Part shown: positions 49,415 to 50,909 of the stretch, in pieces
Position numbering within the stretch: the first letter of the stretch is position 1
Layout: each line of letters opens with the position of its first letter
DNA from: CAYUJH01 sp964394585
GTDB lineage: Bacteria > Bacteroidota > Bacteroidia > Cytophagales > Flammeovirgaceae
Length of the DNA: 50,909 nt
Direction of reading: 5' to 3'
Assembly (NCBI GenBank): GCA_964394585.1
Contig: CAYMYI010000015.1
Location: forward strand, 1 to 50,909
Position numbers and translations under genes: made by a program
Notes under the pieces: model-generated
Databases searched by the model: none
What the model saw: the letters and a program-made list of their open reading frames with translations, nothing else
What the model was told of the DNA's origin: nothing

Positions 49415-50909
49415 TCATTTAAATGTTCGATACTTATCAAACCATGCCACAGTGTGGGCAATTTTGGTAATTAAGTTACTGGGTCGGTTGGCGATACCAT
49501 GGCTAGCCTCGGGAATTTCCACCAATACCGTTTCGATTTTACGCAGTTTGAGTGCATGATATAACTGCTTTGCTTCGCTAGGCGGTGTACGTAAATCATT
49601 CATACCTACCATTACCATAGTTGGCGTTTCTACATTACCTACCAACGAAATGGGCGAAAATTTCCAATAGGTCTCGAAGTTTTCCCAAGGCTGCCCAGGG
49701 TAACGGCTATTGGCATATCCAAAATAGTTGTCGGCTACTAGTGTCTTGCTAATCCAGTTCATTACCGGTTTGGCTACCACGGCAGCTTCAAATCGGTTGT
49801 TTTTGCCAATCATCCATGCCGTCATGATCCCCCCGGCACTTCCGCCGGTTACAAAGAGTTGCTCCTCGTGGGCAATGCCTTTGGCTATACATGCATCTAC
49901 GCCATCCATCACATCGTTATAATCTTGCCCAGGGTAGTTATGGTATAACAAATTACCAAACTCTTCGCCATAGCTCGTACTTCCTCTAGGGTTCGGATAG
50001 AATACGATATAACCTTGCGCGGCGTATAATTGTATTTCAATCGAAAACCGATCGCCGTAGTTTAGGATAGGCCCACCGTGATTTTCAACCATAAAAGGGT
50101 ATTTTTTAGCAGGATCGTAATTGGGCGGATAGACGACCCACCCTTGTATATCGCGCTGGTCGTAGCTCGATTTATAGTTAATTTCCTCCACTTTGCCCAA
50201 CGTACGATAGTTCAACAGTGCATCGTTCAGTGCAGTGATTTTCTTAGGTGCATCGGCTTTTGGCGTAAGTATGGCGAGTTCCGCAGGGTACTCCGGGCGC
50301 GTGTGCGTGTAGGCGATGGTGCCATTAGTAGCTACACTAAATGAACCACTGGCATATGGCCTACCCAAGGTAGTGCCTCCCATATCGTCGGCTAGTTTGG
50401 TAACCTTCCCTTTAGTAGTGATGTAGCCTATTTTACTATTTCCTCGGTCGTCGTAGGTAAAATAAAGCCCCTTCCCTTCTGCATCCCAAACGATATTGGA
50501 AACGCTTCGATCTAAGGACTCGGAAACCATTTGCTTATTGCTACCATCGGTACGCATTATATACAGTTGTGTTATTTGATACGCCTGTCGTTTGTCATCA
50601 TAACCAAGGTAAGCAATGTAGTTTCCATCGGGCGAAACGGCAGGGTTGCTATCGGGACCATCGCGTTCGGTGAGGGTTTCAAAATCTCCGGTTTCAACAT
50701 TTACGCTATAAATTTCGCTATTTCGAAAATCGTATTCCCAATTTTCGGTACGGTTTGCCGAGAAGTAAATTTTAGTACCATCGGTTGCCCAAGCTAGCGT
50801 ACCGCGGTGGTGGTAATTGCCCGAGGTAATCTGCCGCACGGCGCCTCCATTAGCGGGTACTGTAAAAATATGATGGAAACCAGGCAAGATGTACCCTCTT
50901 CCATCAGCT
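49415..50909 (-). CDS. S9 family peptidase (prolyl oligopeptidase/acylaminoacyl type), N-terminus outside the window
   Basis: 498 codons are visible to the right edge with no start; the frame continues upstream as ADGRGYILPGFHH. The visible N-terminal part is beta-propeller (TDGTKIYFSANRTENWEY; NPAVSPDGNYIAYLGYDD; NIVWDAEGKGLYFTYDDRGN). The C-terminal catalytic domain has Ser in FVTGGSAGGIMTAWM, Asp in GMNDLRTPPSEAKQLYHALK and His in PEASHGIANRPS, in that order. VENHGGPILNYGDRF is the oxyanion-side motif. Such enzymes cleave short peptides, often periplasmic in Bacteroidota; a signal peptide would lie outside. It probably begins a few hundred residues upstream. Confidence 0.93.
   Translation of the reverse strand, partial: ADGRGYILPGFHHIFTVPANGGAVRQITSGNYHHRGTLAWATDGTKIYFSANRTENWEYDFRNSEIYSVNVETGDFETLTERDGPDSNPAVSPDGNYIAYLGYDDKRQAYQITQLYIMRTDGSNKQMVSESLDRSVSNIVWDAEGKGLYFTYDDRGNSKIGYITTKGKVTKLADDMGGTTLGRPYASGSFSVATNGTIAYTHTRPEYPAELAILTPKADAPKKITALNDALLNYRTLGKVEEINYKSSYDQRDIQGWVVYPPNYDPAKKYPFMVENHGGPILNYGDRFSIEIQLYAAQGYIVFYPNPRGSTSYGEEFGNLLYHNYPGQDYNDVMDGVDACIAKGIAHEEQLFVTGGSAGGIMTAWMIGKNNRFEAAVVAKPVMNWISKTLVADNYFGYANSRYPGQPWENFETYWKFSPISLVGNVETPTMVMVGMNDLRTPPSEAKQLYHALKLRKIETVLVEIPEASHGIANRPSNLITKIAHTVAWFDKYRTFK

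Noticed and set aside
1..50909. tRNA, rRNA, CRISPR array, integrase, transposase, prophage or defence system
   Set aside because: I looked for T-loop signatures, spaced repeats and the usual protein motifs and saw none. The genes are chromosomal housekeeping and envelope types.

Overview
The window reads as a chromosomal segment of a Gram-negative member of the Bacteroidota, most likely of the Cytophagales type. The evidence is a subtilisin-like protease ending in a type IX secretion sorting domain, Bacteroidota-style promoters (TTTG or TTG, then TAnnTTTG), an ECF sigma / anti-sigma / DUF4097 operon, a large FG-GAP surface protein, lipopolysaccharide genes (hldD, an LptF/LptG permease) and a bacteroidete-type geranylgeranylglyceryl phosphate synthase. 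Most of the 46 protein genes are chromosomal housekeeping or envelope genes. I see no rRNA, tRNA, CRISPR array, integrase, transposase or prophage block.

Layout. 1-6.5 kb: the N-terminal 1282 residues of a huge secreted calcium-binding-repeat protein, running off the left edge, with a TPR/LuxR-type membrane regulator gene upstream and a small membrane protein. 6.6-8.6 kb: hldD, a pterin synthase and a coiled-coil protein. 8.7-15.3 kb: an exported leucine-rich-repeat protein, a 709-bp gene-poor stretch with repeats and an AraC-type remnant, the secreted S8 protease and an exported unknown. 15.3-20.1 kb: hydroxyacid dehydrogenase, acyl-CoA carboxylase beta subunit, pdhA and a TPR membrane protein. 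A 505-bp gene-free stretch follows. 20.6-26.2 kb: SanA-like protein, acyltransferase, serine hydrolase, threonine aldolase, DUF1569 protein and PAP2-like protein. 26.2-29.6 kb: methyltransferase plus 2OG-Fe(II) oxygenase with their own promoter, then tgt and a lipoprotein of the histidine phosphatase family. 29.7-36.1 kb: small protein plus hydrolase, a solitary sufB, an EamA transporter with the LPS permease, and pyk. 36.3-42.9 kb: GGGP synthase, AraC regulator, TPR protein, etfBA, an OmpA-like protein and an ACC-synthase-like aminotransferase. 42.9-47.2 kb: the ECF sigma operon, and a GH3 adenylating enzyme with a small partner. 47.3-50.9 kb: a TetR regulator with an alpha/beta hydrolase, a small exported protein and an S9 peptidase cut by the right edge.

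The most useful non-coding signals are four operator-like palindromes placed on promoters or starts: a perfect 23-bp inverted repeat filling the sufB promoter spacer; a perfect 16-bp palindrome at the predicted etfBA transcription start; paired 20-bp sites abutting the tetR and hydrolase start codons; and a cre-like palindrome just downstream of a candidate pyk promoter. Protein oddities are a Tgt without the three zinc-binding cysteines, a histidine-phosphatase lipoprotein missing catalytic residues, and a pterin synthase with the animal-type motif spacing. I found no clear undescribed multi-gene defence or mobile system. The best candidates for new biology are these regulatory sites, the oxygenase/methyltransferase pair and the GH3 pair.

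Several start codons were chosen by signal peptide, lipobox, overlap or promoter position. Threonine aldolase, the sigma factor and the PAP2-like protein appear to use TTG; the LRR and SanA-like proteins appear to use GTG.
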